A DNA stretch of 32,532 nucleotides from Cyanobacteria bacterium UBA11153 (GCA_003511885.1 DOIX01000021.1:14008-46539); one strand, 5' to 3'; numbered from the stretch's first letter, positions 1 through 8,374 are shown. The notes: generated from the sequence alone by a model not told the origin. A program made the numbers and translations.

Positions 1-229
1 CCCCACCAGAGAAAGAAATACCATCCAATCCCGGTATCTGCCGAAACACTTCCCATACCCAATCCACTGTGACAATTTTATTAGCTCGAAATTCTAGATA
101 ATCTGGATTCTGACACCCTGCACAGCGAAAAGGACAACCCTGTAACCATAATACCATCCTTGTACCCGGACCATTCGCACGAGAACGAGGTAACCATGTT
201 GCTACGTTTAATAATCGGGGCTTGTTCAT
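1..229 (-). CDS. Radical SAM 4Fe-4S activase-like protein, N-terminal part (runs off the left edge)
   Basis: The minus strand reads from an ATG at 229-227 and stays open to base 1, so only the first 76 residues are present. They contain the radical SAM cysteine triad CX3CX2C at residues 32, 36 and 39, with Gly-Cys-Pro-Phe-Arg-Cys around it, and end near a Ser-Gly-Gly motif that usually binds SAM. An early CX3CX2C in such a short N-terminus is typical of NrdG/PflA-like activases, which generate a glycyl radical on a partner enzyme. The actual partner is outside the window, so the substrate is unknown. No clear Shine-Dalgarno sequence precedes the ATG. A longer overlapping frame on the same strand (272-81) lacks any family signature and is a shadow. 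Confidence 0.8.
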   Translation of the reverse strand, partial: MNKPRLLNVATWLPRSRANGPGTRMVLWLQGCPFRCAGCQNPDYLEFRANKIVTVDWVWEVFRQIPGLDGISFSGG

Positions 230-352
230 AAGAGGGTAAGAGAGATGATTCCATGTGGTTTGATAATGTCACATTTCGTAGGGGTGAGTTTAGCCTGTTA
301 ATCTATCACTTTTAAGGATAACATTAGTACAAAATCCACCCTACAGAAACAA

Positions 353-1570
353 TCAAAACTCTTGAATTTTCTGGCGGCGTTGAGACAATTTTTTTATCTC
401 AGAATTAACAGATTCGTCCTCAGCTAAATCTACTTGAGAAGAAACAACAGAATATAATTGCCGCCAATCATCTGGCACAGGTTCACCATCCCAAGTTTCC
501 CATTCCATATAATAGCCTTGTTCCTGAAAAATTTGCAACGCTTCCTTAGTTCTTTCTGCACAAGAACTACTCTCTTCCGGAGGACCAAATAAATTTATTT
601 GTTGCCCACTAAACTCCACACGCATTTGGGTATTTGCCCCCTCATGGGTTTCCACTTCAATTACCGCATCCCCATTGTCAATTCCCATCAAACTGGCAAT
701 ATACCCAACCTCTGTCCAAGAATTAACTAAATTCTCAGCCGCCTCCTGCACCCGCTCCGCTTGAGCCTCAAATTCGCTAATTTGCTGATGTATCGCCTGT
801 AAATCAGTATCAGAAAGTTCCGGCAAATTATTCCTAACTTGGTCAATCTTAATTTGTAATTCATGAATCACTGTAGCCGGAAAGCGATCGCGCAATCCAT
901 CTAATCGTTCTTGCAGGTATTGAATTTGGGCAAACCATTGCACTTTAAACTGCTGCATAACCTGAATTCGGGCATCATCCAAAGCCCGTAAATTAGCTTC
1001 CGCTTCTCCTAAATTATGCCCATTTAAAGCTTGTTCTGTTCTTTCTATTGCTTGGTTGACAGTTTCCTCATCAAGTAGTTGCTGTTCAATCAACGCCTGA
1101 TACTCTAATCTAATTTTTGGTAGCCGAGATTTTTGTTCTTGAATTCTACGTTGAGCATCTTTTTCTACTGCCACTTTTTCCGGATTAGCCAATTTACCAG
1201 CAGTGCCAACAACATCAAAAGATGACTTTACCTTTGTATAATTAGTTACAGTATCAGGCAATTTAACCGCTATTTTTCCTTGACTATAATTAGAACGAAC
1301 CCGCGCCCTAATCTCAGCAATCCGCTGCTGAAGTTCCAATTCCCGTTTTTCCGCCGCCTCCTTTTCCCGCCGCACCCTTTCCTGATAAGCTTGCACAGCT
1401 TTTACACCCATCTTTGCCACAGTAGCCCCAGCCACCACCACCGCACCTGTGGCTAAAACTATCCCCGCAACAGGTGCCAAAGCTGCTAAAGTAGTTCCTA
1501 TTCCGATCGCAGAACCAGTCGTTGTCGATGTCGCACCTGCCACTACAGAATACGTTTTGACTCCACTCAT
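353..1570 (-). CDS. Hypothetical protein with glycine-zipper hydrophobic N-terminus and long coiled coil
   Basis: This 405-residue protein has no family I can name. Residues about 10-55 form a long Ala/Gly/Val-rich hydrophobic stretch with repeated small residues, resembling glycine-zipper membrane segments. Residues about 60-285 are strongly charged and heptad-like (many Glu, Arg, Gln, Leu), predicting extended coiled coil. Residues about 295-375 look like a small globular domain with beta-strand character and a Trp-rich end (YYMEWETWDGEPVPDDW). The architecture suggests a membrane-anchored or membrane-inserting scaffold, but that is inference. It starts with ATG at 1570 and is a single gene, with more than 100 bases to either neighbour. 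A HIP1 octamer lies inside it near 884. Confidence 0.75.
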   Translation of the reverse strand: MSGVKTYSVVAGATSTTTGSAIGIGTTLAALAPVAGIVLATGAVVVAGATVAKMGVKAVQAYQERVRREKEAAEKRELELQQRIAEIRARVRSNYSQGKIAVKLPDTVTNYTKVKSSFDVVGTAGKLANPEKVAVEKDAQRRIQEQKSRLPKIRLEYQALIEQQLLDEETVNQAIERTEQALNGHNLGEAEANLRALDDARIQVMQQFKVQWFAQIQYLQERLDGLRDRFPATVIHELQIKIDQVRNNLPELSDTDLQAIHQQISEFEAQAERVQEAAENLVNSWTEVGYIASLMGIDNGDAVIEVETHEGANTQMRVEFSGQQINLFGPPEESSSCAERTKEALQIFQEQGYYMEWETWDGEPVPDDWRQLYSVVSSQVDLAEDESVNSEIKKLSQRRQKIQEF

Positions 1571-1887
1571 ATTTAATACCGCCTACAGTTTTCTCTCTGA
1601 TTTACCTAACACTTTTCAAACACCCTCTGCTATAAATATTAACTGTAGGACTTACCTATTGTCAGGACTTACCTACTGTGACAAACAGGACTTACGCAAC
1701 AAATCTGCTCATTTTGTGGATAGTGCCTTAGCTTTCGCATAACGCACCCTACAGATGGAGACTTTCCGTAACTCCTGTTATAGTGGGGACGTAGCCTGAA
1801 AACCTGAAATATTAGCTGATGGTACAACTTAGTCCAAATATCATGAGTCAGCGGGATTAATTTTAAACCTTTGGAGAAATTAGATTA
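1571..1887. other. Intergenic region between divergent genes, with a short tandem repeat
   Basis: This 317-base gap separates two divergently transcribed genes, so it should carry both promoters, although I see no convincing -35/-10 pair. It holds the GGACTTAC repeat described separately and a short segment reading TAACGCACCCTACAG, a fragment of a common cyanobacterial intergenic repeat. No convincing small gene was found. Confidence 0.5.
1646..1700. repeat. Tandem repeat with GGACTTAC core (two and a half units)
   Basis: Two adjacent 17-base units (1646-1662 and 1663-1679) differ at two positions, and a third partial unit begins at 1686 with CAGGACTTACGCAAC. The last form is the commonest version of this repeat in cyanobacterial intergenic DNA. 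Function is unknown. Confidence 0.7.
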
Positions 1888-2382
1888 GTGGATATCAACC
1901 AACAAAAAGAGCAATTTAGCAGCACTTTTGTCCGTGTTGTTACTGCGGTTGCTGGTTATACCCTCTACAAGCCAGAAGTAGATGAAGACAGTGTTGACTG
2001 GGGTATTGCTGCTAAAGGGGGGGCAGGTTCCCTATACTCCCCTAGACTAGAATTGCAGTTAAAATCTACCTCTAGAAAAGTTATAAATGATGCCTACCTG
2101 CGATATCCTCTCAATCTGAAGAACTATAATGAACTGAGAATCAATACCCACGTTCCCCGCATCCTAGTTTTAGTTTTAATCCCAGAAAATCTATCCGATT
2201 GGGTGGTACAGTCTGAAGCAGAAATATCAATGCGCTACTGTGCCTATTGGATATCGCTGCGGGGAAAAACAAAGACAAAAAACTTAACAAGTGTAACAAT
2301 AGAAATACCCCGCAGCAATCAATTTACTGTAGAAGTACTGCAATCAATGATTCAACGCATTGGTAATGGAGGTTCCCCATGA
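1888..2382 (+). CDS. DUF4365 domain protein (PD-(D/E)XK nuclease-like)
   Basis: The 164-residue product begins with GTG at 1888, preceded by GGAG at 1873-1876. Its N-terminus (QQKEQFSSTFVRVVTAVAGY) and the following VDEDSVDWGIAA and SPRLELQLKST blocks match the DUF4365 pattern: an alpha helix, an aspartate strand (Asp37) and a Gln57-X-Lys59 strand. I place this family, from memory, in the PD-(D/E)XK nuclease superfamily, with Q-X-K replacing E-X-K. Such proteins are often found in defence or mobile contexts, but the substrate is unknown. It overlaps the next gene by four bases (ATGA at 2379-2382), which implies translational coupling and a joint function. Family assignment is fairly sure; nuclease activity is inference. 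Confidence 0.8.
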   Translation: MDINQQKEQFSSTFVRVVTAVAGYTLYKPEVDEDSVDWGIAAKGGAGSLYSPRLELQLKSTSRKVINDAYLRYPLNLKNYNELRINTHVPRILVLVLIPENLSDWVVQSEAEISMRYCAYWISLRGKTKTKNLTSVTIEIPRSNQFTVEVLQSMIQRIGNGGSP

Positions 2383-2918
2383 AAGTCACTATAAGAGATA
2401 GCCAGATTCTGAAAACAATTGAACCTAGTAAACTAGCCGAATACCTCCAAATGAGGGACTGGTATCAACACCATCCTCTCAATGAAAATAGTATAATCTG
2501 GCTAAAAGACTATGAAGGTGAATCTGCTGAAATTCTCCTACCCCTCAAACCGGAATTGGGTGATTACGCTGCCCGCATCAGTGATGTCCTCAAAACGCTC
2601 GAAGTCATAGAAAAACGTTCCCAACTAGAAATATTAGGGGATATTTTCACCTGCGCATCAAATATCCTGGTACAGGGGATTGTGACTAATCTACAAGAAG
2701 GAATTATTGCCGGAAAAGTTACCATCATGGGTGTTATAGTGGGAAAGTTACGACGAATTCAGTTAGAATTAGCTGAACCAGTTTACGAATTGGCAGTCAA
2801 AGCTTATCAAGCTAGAATTCCAGTAATTTGCCAAGGCGATTTGGCAAAACAAGGCAATTATTTTGTCCTGAAAAACATCCATAATTTTACATTAGATTTA
2901 GAAGCATGGGTATGTTGA
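2379..2918 (+). CDS. Hypothetical partner of the DUF4365 protein, possible C-terminal OB-like domain
   Basis: The ATG overlaps the stop of the DUF4365 gene, so the two are one transcriptional and translational unit. The 179-residue protein has no signal peptide or membrane segment. Residues 1-95 are mixed and helical. Residues about 105-178 alternate short strands with a central helix (GKVTIMGVIVGKLRRIQLEL, then VICQGDLAKQGNYFVLKNI). This resembles the small beta-barrel at the end of some nucleic-acid-binding or antitoxin-like proteins. I do not recognise the family. The tight coupling suggests an antitoxin, immunity or targeting partner for the putative nuclease, which is inference from gene order only. 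Confidence 0.7.
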   Translation: MKVTIRDSQILKTIEPSKLAEYLQMRDWYQHHPLNENSIIWLKDYEGESAEILLPLKPELGDYAARISDVLKTLEVIEKRSQLEILGDIFTCASNILVQGIVTNLQEGIIAGKVTIMGVIVGKLRRIQLELAEPVYELAVKAYQARIPVICQGDLAKQGNYFVLKNIHNFTLDLEAWVC

Positions 2919-3011
2919 AAAAATCAAAATGGGGAATGGGAAATAACAACTAATTTAAACATCTAATAAACAACAAATAATAAAAAACTAGCAACAAACA
3001 ACCAATAACCA

Positions 3012-5297
3012 ATGAATAAAATAATTGGAATAGGATTAACAGGAATAATCGCCACCGTACCCATAATATCCTACGCGAGTGCGGCATCAGCCCAAGCAAC
3101 ACCAACACTTATAAGACAAGGATTTGGCTTACTAAATCAAGGGCGAATCCAAGATGCGATCGCAATTTTTGAACAAGCGGTGCAGCGCTATCCGGATTCC
3201 TTGGAAGCTAAGTTAGGTTTGGCTATTTCTTATCGGCGACAGGGATTAATTCCCCAAGCTTGGAGTGCTTATCAACAAGTGCTAGTCCAAGATCCTAATA
3301 ATCAATTAGCATTGAAAGCAGTAGGTTTATTGGGGACTTATCGTAGCGAGTGGCAAGTCAGAGGAATTGAAGCCTTAACTACTTTATTAAATATTAATCC
3401 TAATGATAACGAAGCCCGTGGTATTCGTGCCTTACTTTATGGATATCAACAGCGATTTATTGAAGCTATTGCTGACTATCAAATTGTACTGCAAGCTAAT
3501 CCGACACCAGAAATAATCTTAGGTGCTGCCGAAACCTATACTAATGCAGGAAATTTCCAACAAGGATTAGATTTATTTAATCGTTACCTCGCTACAGGTG
3601 GTAAACCAATTACTGGTTTTCCCGCCCTCGCTTATGCCCGTGCCTTGCGAGAAACTGGCAATCCAGGCGGGGCAATTCAAGTATTAGAAAATCAACTAAG
3701 AATCTCTCCCCAATTAGATGAATTAGGAATCCAAACGCGGGCATCTCTATCTCAAGCCTATCTCGCTAATCGACAGATAAATGAAGCACTAAACGTATTA
3801 GCCCCATTGCAAGGAATTCCCGCTGCTGCCTTACCTTTAGCGAGATCCTTAAATGAAATTAGAAATAAAACCAATAATCCTGCCCTAACGCCACAAGTTG
3901 TTAGTTTATATCGTCAAGTATTAGCCCAAACACCAAATCCCGATCCCAAATTTCTCCGAGAAGTAGCAGATATTTTCAGTAGCATACCATCAGAAAGACA
4001 AACCGCACTCCAAATATATCGACAACTTTCCAGCCTCGAACCCAATAACCGCACCCTAATTATCAAACAATTAGCCTTAGAAAGCCAACTGGGATTAATA
4101 TCTAAAGCCGATTTGCGATCCCGTTTATTTGCAGCCGTACAACCTCTACCCGCAGATCCCAATGAAAGACAACAACTAGCTCAAAGTTTAGCAGGAATCG
4201 ATCCGCCAGGACCAGAATTTATTGCTGTTTATTTCGGCTTACTCCAATCGGGTGCTAACGTGCCCTTTTTAAATTTCCGCATCGCCCAACTTTTAATTGA
4301 AAATGGCGATTTAGGAGGGGCAAGACAAGCATTAGCTGCTTACGCATCTACCCCAGAAGGCGCAAAAGATTTAGCTCCGCAATTATTAGCAGCCGAAATT
4401 GAAAGACGAGAAGGTAATTTAGAAGGAAGTGCCTATCGCTATCAAGCTTTAATTGCTAGTAATCCATCGGATCCAGATATTCTAACTGGCGCATTGCGAG
4501 GTTTAGCCACAGTGCGAGTACAACAGAATCGCCCCATCGATGCCCTAGTCATATTTGACCAAATAATTGCCCGCAATCCCCAAGATTTAACCTTACAATT
4601 AGCCCGTACATCTCTAGCTTATGAAGCGAAAGTCATTTCCGAATTACAAGCCGAGGGAATTATTAATTACTGGTTTCAAAGCCAACCACCTAACTATGCA
4701 CCACCAGAATTATTTGCTCTAGTTGGCACATTACCCGCCAATCCTAAACGAGAAGCAATATACAATTACCTCCTCCAAATCGATCCCAATAATATTCCCA
4801 TCAACATTCGCGCCATTCAAGTTATCGCCCAGAGAAGTCCAGAACAAGCTAGAGTAAGAGTAAATCAATTAGTAGCTCGAGATCCGAATAATATTCGCAG
4901 TTACTTTTTACAAGGAGAATTAGGACAAGCGATTAAAGATTTTGAATTAGCATCCCAAGCCTATCAAATTATATTAGCCGCCCAACCCAGCAATAAAGAT
5001 GCTTTATCTGCCTTAGCCGGAGTGCGATTTCAAGAGAGAAAATTTAATGATGCCGCTGATTTATATTATCAAGCATTGGCAATTAACCCAAACGATAAAG
5101 ATATTCGCCGGACTTTGCTAGATTTAGATAGAGCTAGAGACTTTCAAATGAAAGCATTTACTGAAATTGAGAGAATGCAAATTGAACAAATTCAAAATGG
5201 GGGAATAGTTAATAGCGATTTATCCCGTCGCCGTCAGGAAATTCAAGAAGATTTCTTGCAACGGCGGGGTTTTCAACCGCCTTGGGAACAGTATTGA
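3012..5297 (+). CDS. Exported tetratricopeptide-repeat protein, BcsC-like TPR region
   Basis: The 761-residue product starts at ATG 3012 and has a signal peptide: charged start, hydrophobic core through about residue 22, and an Ala-Ser-Ala-Gln-Ala cleavage region near residues 25-29. The rest is almost entirely tandem TPRs; recurring patterns are A..YQ..L...P.N and AL..L. at about 34-residue spacing. It resembles the periplasmic TPR part of cellulose/exopolysaccharide export proteins (BcsC type), but the C-terminus (residues 725-761) is charged and has no outer-membrane beta-barrel. A periplasmic scaffolding role in polysaccharide export or envelope assembly is plausible. No synthase lies nearby, so this is family-level inference. 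The leader is A-rich, with no obvious Shine-Dalgarno. Confidence 0.8.
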   Translation: MNKIIGIGLTGIIATVPIISYASAASAQATPTLIRQGFGLLNQGRIQDAIAIFEQAVQRYPDSLEAKLGLAISYRRQGLIPQAWSAYQQVLVQDPNNQLALKAVGLLGTYRSEWQVRGIEALTTLLNINPNDNEARGIRALLYGYQQRFIEAIADYQIVLQANPTPEIILGAAETYTNAGNFQQGLDLFNRYLATGGKPITGFPALAYARALRETGNPGGAIQVLENQLRISPQLDELGIQTRASLSQAYLANRQINEALNVLAPLQGIPAAALPLARSLNEIRNKTNNPALTPQVVSLYRQVLAQTPNPDPKFLREVADIFSSIPSERQTALQIYRQLSSLEPNNRTLIIKQLALESQLGLISKADLRSRLFAAVQPLPADPNERQQLAQSLAGIDPPGPEFIAVYFGLLQSGANVPFLNFRIAQLLIENGDLGGARQALAAYASTPEGAKDLAPQLLAAEIERREGNLEGSAYRYQALIASNPSDPDILTGALRGLATVRVQQNRPIDALVIFDQIIARNPQDLTLQLARTSLAYEAKVISELQAEGIINYWFQSQPPNYAPPELFALVGTLPANPKREAIYNYLLQIDPNNIPINIRAIQVIAQRSPEQARVRVNQLVARDPNNIRSYFLQGELGQAIKDFELASQAYQIILAAQPSNKDALSALAGVRFQERKFNDAADLYYQALAINPNDKDIRRTLLDLDRARDFQMKAFTEIERMQIEQIQNGGIVNSDLSRRRQEIQEDFLQRRGFQPPWEQY

Positions 5298-5332
5298 TAA
5301 AGGGGTTGATGTGGGATTTTTTTCAGAAGCCA

Positions 5333-5788
5333 TTACTGGATTATTCGCCATTCACGGGCATCAACAAATTGAGATAAATGTGCTACATTAGTGGTAGCAA
5401 TTATAACTTCATGCCCCTCCTCTGCTATCAATGCCGCCTGAGCTGCTAAAATTACATCACCATCCAAAGCTTTAGAGTCAGCGGTTGGTTTTCCTTCCTG
5501 TCTTGCTTGTGCCCAAAAATCGGCAGCCTTAAGCATTACTTCTGTAGTGATAGGCAAGTAGCAAAGGATAACCTTAAGTTGGTTAAGTCGTTGAATACCT
5601 GCTATTTTACCTGCCCGAAGCAATTCACGTCGAACTTCATAGTCTGCGATTTCAGGTAACATCACTGTGTAGCCCTTTTGCTCCAGAGAATTGAACCAAA
5701 GTTTGCATTCATGACATATAAGTGATTTCGCTTTAGGAGTGGTAACCATTCCTAAAGGGCCAGAATCTAGTAATATTATTTTGCTCAT
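5333..5788 (-). CDS. PIN-domain ribonuclease, toxin of a type II toxin-antitoxin pair
   Basis: The 151-residue protein has the PIN acidic set: Asp8 in LLDSGPLG, Glu46/Glu51 in the LPEIADYEVRREL helix, Asp111 in LDGDVILAA, and the late strand ATTNVAHLSQF (compare TRNxxHF of VapC-like proteins). PIN proteins are Mg-dependent RNases, and VapC types cut tRNA or rRNA. It lies eight bases downstream of a small acidic protein on the same strand, the usual antitoxin-first order. The gene is convergent with the TPR gene, whose stop is 35 bases away. Toxin identity is well supported; the RNA target is unknown. Confidence 0.85.
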   Translation of the reverse strand: MSKIILLDSGPLGMVTTPKAKSLICHECKLWFNSLEQKGYTVMLPEIADYEVRRELLRAGKIAGIQRLNQLKVILCYLPITTEVMLKAADFWAQARQEGKPTADSKALDGDVILAAQAALIAEEGHEVIIATTNVAHLSQFVDAREWRIIQ

Positions 5789-5796
5789 GGAATGAT

Positions 5797-6156
5797 TTAT
5801 ATTGATACGGGATTTTCTTCTAGGTTTTGACAGAGAATTTCAGCGGTTTCTGTTTGCTCTGCTTCATCTCCATCTTCTTCCCATTTCCTTAACAATTCAC
5901 TCAACGCAATCTGCTGCACAGCTTTCTTTACAGGATGAGGATTCTTAATTCCATCCATCGCCTTTACCCAAGCATCTGACGATACTGGCTTCATTGTGAC
6001 GCTTTCACGAAATAAACGCACGATTTGCAGTAAATTGGGCAAATATTCGTCTGGTGTTTGCTGAATTTCGAGCATTAACTTGGCGAGGAGATAGTTTTCA
6101 TGTGCAACTTCTGTACTCGGTATGTTGGTTAAACTACTTAAATTTTGCTCAGACAT
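5797..6156 (-). CDS. Probable antitoxin partner of the adjacent PIN protein
   Basis: The 119-residue protein is encoded immediately upstream of the PIN gene with an eight-base gap. It is acidic at the C-terminus (EEDGDEAEQTETAEILCQNL), helical, and has no recognisable DNA-binding motif. The middle (MLEIQQTPDEYLPNLLQIVR) resembles the dimer/helix region of small cyanobacterial antitoxin-like proteins. Assignment rests mainly on gene order. A near copy of its last 48 bases appears at 8303-8350, downstream of the hicB gene, showing that this antitoxin family was once present twice in the island. Confidence 0.65.
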   Translation of the reverse strand: MSEQNLSSLTNIPSTEVAHENYLLAKLMLEIQQTPDEYLPNLLQIVRLFRESVTMKPVSSDAWVKAMDGIKNPHPVKKAVQQIALSELLRKWEEDGDEAEQTETAEILCQNLEENPVSI

Positions 6157-6602
6157 ATTTTCCTCCCTAGATTGGATTTCTCCCTTACCATAAAAATCAG
6201 TAAGGTGGATATTTTTCCACTATACCTCAAGTATCTTACTTAATTTTAGGATATTTTGATTGGGGTTTTCGATTTGATAGTCATATATTTAATGTAGCGC
6301 GATCAACTTTGCTGCTGCCGCAGGCAATCTTACTCAACCAGAACAGGTTTTTCATCTAGTAATCTGGATTGAGGAGATTGAGCTGCAATGGGAGGGTTTC
6401 CATCCAGCGCGATCCCGCGCTACTTTATGTTATACAAAAATTATAACACTAACAACGCTGAACTAAATAATTAAACAGCCTAATACATTTGAAATAAATT
6501 AAATTGAAAATAATATCGAACAATTCATGCCGTCAAAAACATTGATTTATTGCTTAATGATAATGATAAAATTATCGAATAAACAAATTAAAAAATATAT
6601 CC
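6157..6602. other. AT-rich intergenic region with a possible coding remnant
   Basis: This 446-base gap separates divergent genes and should contain both promoters. Plus-strand codons from about 6292 to the TAA at 6464-6466 are open and read like protein (for example NLTQPEQVFHLVIWIEEIEL), but there is no in-frame start and a stop lies just upstream, so it could be a gene remnant. The flanking words GCGCGATC at 6298 and 6408 are repeated. The final 130 bases are very AT-rich. Confidence 0.35.
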
Positions 6603-7781
6603 ATGACTCGATTTGTCCACGATCAATTTGCTAAAGACTTATTAGATGAAATCCTTGGCTATATGAGAACAGGAAATCCCGCACAAGAGGTAGCTTCTGA
6701 AGTTAAACAGATTGATTTTTACTTCACGCCAAGTCCAGAGAAGCCAGATTATTTAGAATATAGAGAGAAGTTGGGATTATTAGGCAAAATGGCGACAACT
6801 CCAGCGTTGTTTGAACCATTTCGCAATGGTGTAACTGTGGATGATGTCCAGAGTTGTATGAGTAAATTGTGGGATGTAACTGCCAAACTTAAGCGACAAG
6901 CCCGTCGCGAAAATACTACTATTAGTGAATCAGAATTGCCTTTTTTATGGATTTTAACTCCCACAGCTTCAACGAGTTTGTTAAAGGGATTTAAGGCGAC
7001 GGCTGATGAAAAGAATTGGGGCAAAGGAATTTATTTTTTTGGTAGGCATTGGCGAGGGGCGCTTGTGGTGATTCATCAGTTGCCGAAAACGCCGGAGACT
7101 ATCTGGTTGCGGATTTTGGGAAAGGGTAAGGTACAAGCTGAGGCAATTACATCTCTGGGCGCTTTGCCCGTGGACGATCCTTTGCGGGTAAATGTGCTAA
7201 ACTTAGTTTATCAGTTACAACAAAATTTACGTGTTAATCAGTCAGAAAAGTCGGAATTAGAAGCACAGGAGGATGAGAATTTAATTATGGCGATCGCTCC
7301 TTTATTTCAAGAACAGTTACAAGCGGCTGAACAAAAAGGTATTGAACGTGGAATTCAGCAAGGAAAACAAGAAGGTAGAGAAGAAGGTATTCAACAAGGG
7401 CTTTCACAAGGATTAGAAAGAGGAAGACAAGAACAGCAACGTTTAATTTTAGATAATTTTCTCGGAGCCAGATTTGGGGAATTAGATGAAAAAATGATCG
7501 GTTTCATACCGAGTTTATCTACTTTGTCTGCTCCTGATTTTACAAGAATGTTACTGTCAATATCGCTCTTTCCTGTCGATGAAAATGGTCGTCAGGAAGC
7601 GATGAGATTATTAGCGGAAAATGTTTTGAGGTTGCGGGGAAATGAATTAGGGGATATCCTCCCGACAGTTGTGACTAATTTGCTGGCATTATCAGGAGAA
7701 GAATTGAGATTGTTGTTGGAGAGATTGCCTCAGTTATCGACGGATGAATTGCTAAATTTGTTGGGAGAGAGGCGAGAATAA
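6603..7781 (+). CDS. Rpn-like PD-(D/E)XK family protein with Gln/Glu/Gly-rich linker
   Basis: The 392-residue product belongs to a large cyanobacterial family related to Rpn/transposase-like nucleases. The N-terminus (MTRFVHDQFAKDLLDEILGY) and EVKQIDFYF (Asp38) match the start of the PD-(D/E)XK fold, with further nuclease-domain strands through about residue 200. Residues about 235-280 form the family's typical repeat of GIQQGKQEGREEGIQQG character, predicted as a long charged helix. Residues 285-392 are a helical C-terminal domain. Rpn proteins nick DNA and promote recombination, but activity here is unproven. The gene has its own leader and is not coupled to its neighbours. The start at 6603 gives the usual family N-terminus. 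Confidence 0.7.
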   Translation: MTRFVHDQFAKDLLDEILGYMRTGNPAQEVASEVKQIDFYFTPSPEKPDYLEYREKLGLLGKMATTPALFEPFRNGVTVDDVQSCMSKLWDVTAKLKRQARRENTTISESELPFLWILTPTASTSLLKGFKATADEKNWGKGIYFFGRHWRGALVVIHQLPKTPETIWLRILGKGKVQAEAITSLGALPVDDPLRVNVLNLVYQLQQNLRVNQSEKSELEAQEDENLIMAIAPLFQEQLQAAEQKGIERGIQQGKQEGREEGIQQGLSQGLERGRQEQQRLILDNFLGARFGELDEKMIGFIPSLSTLSAPDFTRMLLSISLFPVDENGRQEAMRLLAENVLRLRGNELGDILPTVVTNLLALSGEELRLLLERLPQLSTDELLNLLGERRE

Positions 7782-7815
7782 TTGGGTGGGATTTATTTGA
7801 GGGGGGAACTTAGGT

Positions 7816-7842
7816 GGTGCGTTACACGCTCGCTAACGCACC
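7816..7842. repeat. Palindromic GGTGCGTTA/TAACGCACC hairpin, copy 1
   Basis: Perfect nine-base arms at 7816-7824 and 7834-7842 enclose a nine-base loop. The same arms with a different loop recur at 30360-30386. No T-run follows, so it is a dispersed palindrome rather than a standard terminator, although it sits 35 bases after a stop codon. Confidence 0.8.
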
Positions 7843-7948
7843 TGAAAAGATTTGCGATCGCACTTTTGTTGATACAGTGGGATTATTGGGATAAATTAGT
7901 CTTGATAAAAAGCGATCGCAAACCTGATAAGTTAATGAGGAAGGAGAA

Positions 7949-8050
7949 GTGATTATTATACCGAAAAAAGGAGGTAAAAAAGTCAAAAGAACTTATATTG
8001 AAGAAACCATTAGATTACTAGATTTAGCAAACTGCAAAGATGAAAAATAA
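7949..8050 (+). CDS. Short 33-codon ORF overlapping hicB; possible remnant of a HicA-like toxin
   Basis: A GTG at 7949 preceded by GGAG (7943-7946) opens a 33-codon frame, with IIIPKKGGKKVKRTYIEET in its first part. The stop at 8048-8050 overlaps the hicB start at 8040, as partner genes in toxin-antitoxin operons do. The sequence loosely resembles the C-terminal strand and helix of HicA toxins (IPxxGG..K..TI..I), so it may be what is left of the HicA partner. It could equally be a leader peptide. Support is weak. Confidence 0.35.
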   Translation: MIIIPKKGGKKVKRTYIEETIRLLDLANCKDEK

Positions 8051-8294
8051 TTATCAGATCGAACAGCAATCTTTAGAGTATTATCTATCTTTAAGATATC
8101 CGATGTCTATTTACCCAGAAGATGATGGAGGATATACAGTAATTATCCCTGATTTACCAGGCTGCATGAGTCAGGGAGAAACCTTAGAAGAAGTACTTGA
8201 AAATATTAATGAAGCCAGAGAGTTATGGATCGAAACAGTTTACTCTAGTGGGAAAAAGCCAATTCCTTTGCCTTCTAAGCGAATTTATATCTAA
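8040..8294 (+). CDS. hicB: HicB-family antitoxin
   Basis: The 84-residue protein has the HicB partial RNase H-like fold: YPMSIYPEDDGGYTVIIPDL followed by PGCMSQGETLEEVLENINEA and a Trp-Ile-Glu-Thr helix. The YxxxIP.DLPGC.S.G.T pattern is diagnostic. HicB binds and neutralises the dsRBD-like RNase HicA and often represses its operon. There is no C-terminal DNA-binding extension, and no complete hicA lies next to it; only a 33-codon ORF overlaps its start. It is therefore either a solitary antitoxin or one that lost its toxin. Family assignment is strong. Confidence 0.85.
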   Translation: MKNNYQIEQQSLEYYLSLRYPMSIYPEDDGGYTVIIPDLPGCMSQGETLEEVLENINEARELWIETVYSSGKKPIPLPSKRIYI

Positions 8295-8295
8295 G

Positions 8296-8350
8296 CTACA
8301 AAATTGATACGGGATTTTCTGCTAGGGTTTGACTGAGAATATCAGCGGCT
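8296..8350 (-). pseudogene. Decayed 3' end of a second copy of the 5797-6156 antitoxin gene
   Basis: Bases 8303-8350 match 5801-5848, the 3' end of the antitoxin gene, at 43 of 48 positions and in the same (minus) orientation. Read on the minus strand, the segment gives AADILSQTLAENPVSIL and then a stop, against the antitoxin's C-terminal EILCQNLEENPVSI. Nothing upstream of it remains recognisable. It marks a duplication or recombination junction between hicB and the next toxin pair. Confidence 0.7.
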
Positions 8351-8374
8351 ATCGCAAACTTGACAATTTTAGGT

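Noticed and set aside
81..272. 63-residue minus-strand ORF
   Set aside because: It overlaps the radical SAM activase in another frame and has no family signature, while the overlapped frame has a CX3CX2C motif.
1449..1742. 97-residue plus-strand ORF over the start of the coiled-coil gene
   Set aside because: It is antisense to the well-supported N-terminus and runs into a repeat; there is no ribosome site.
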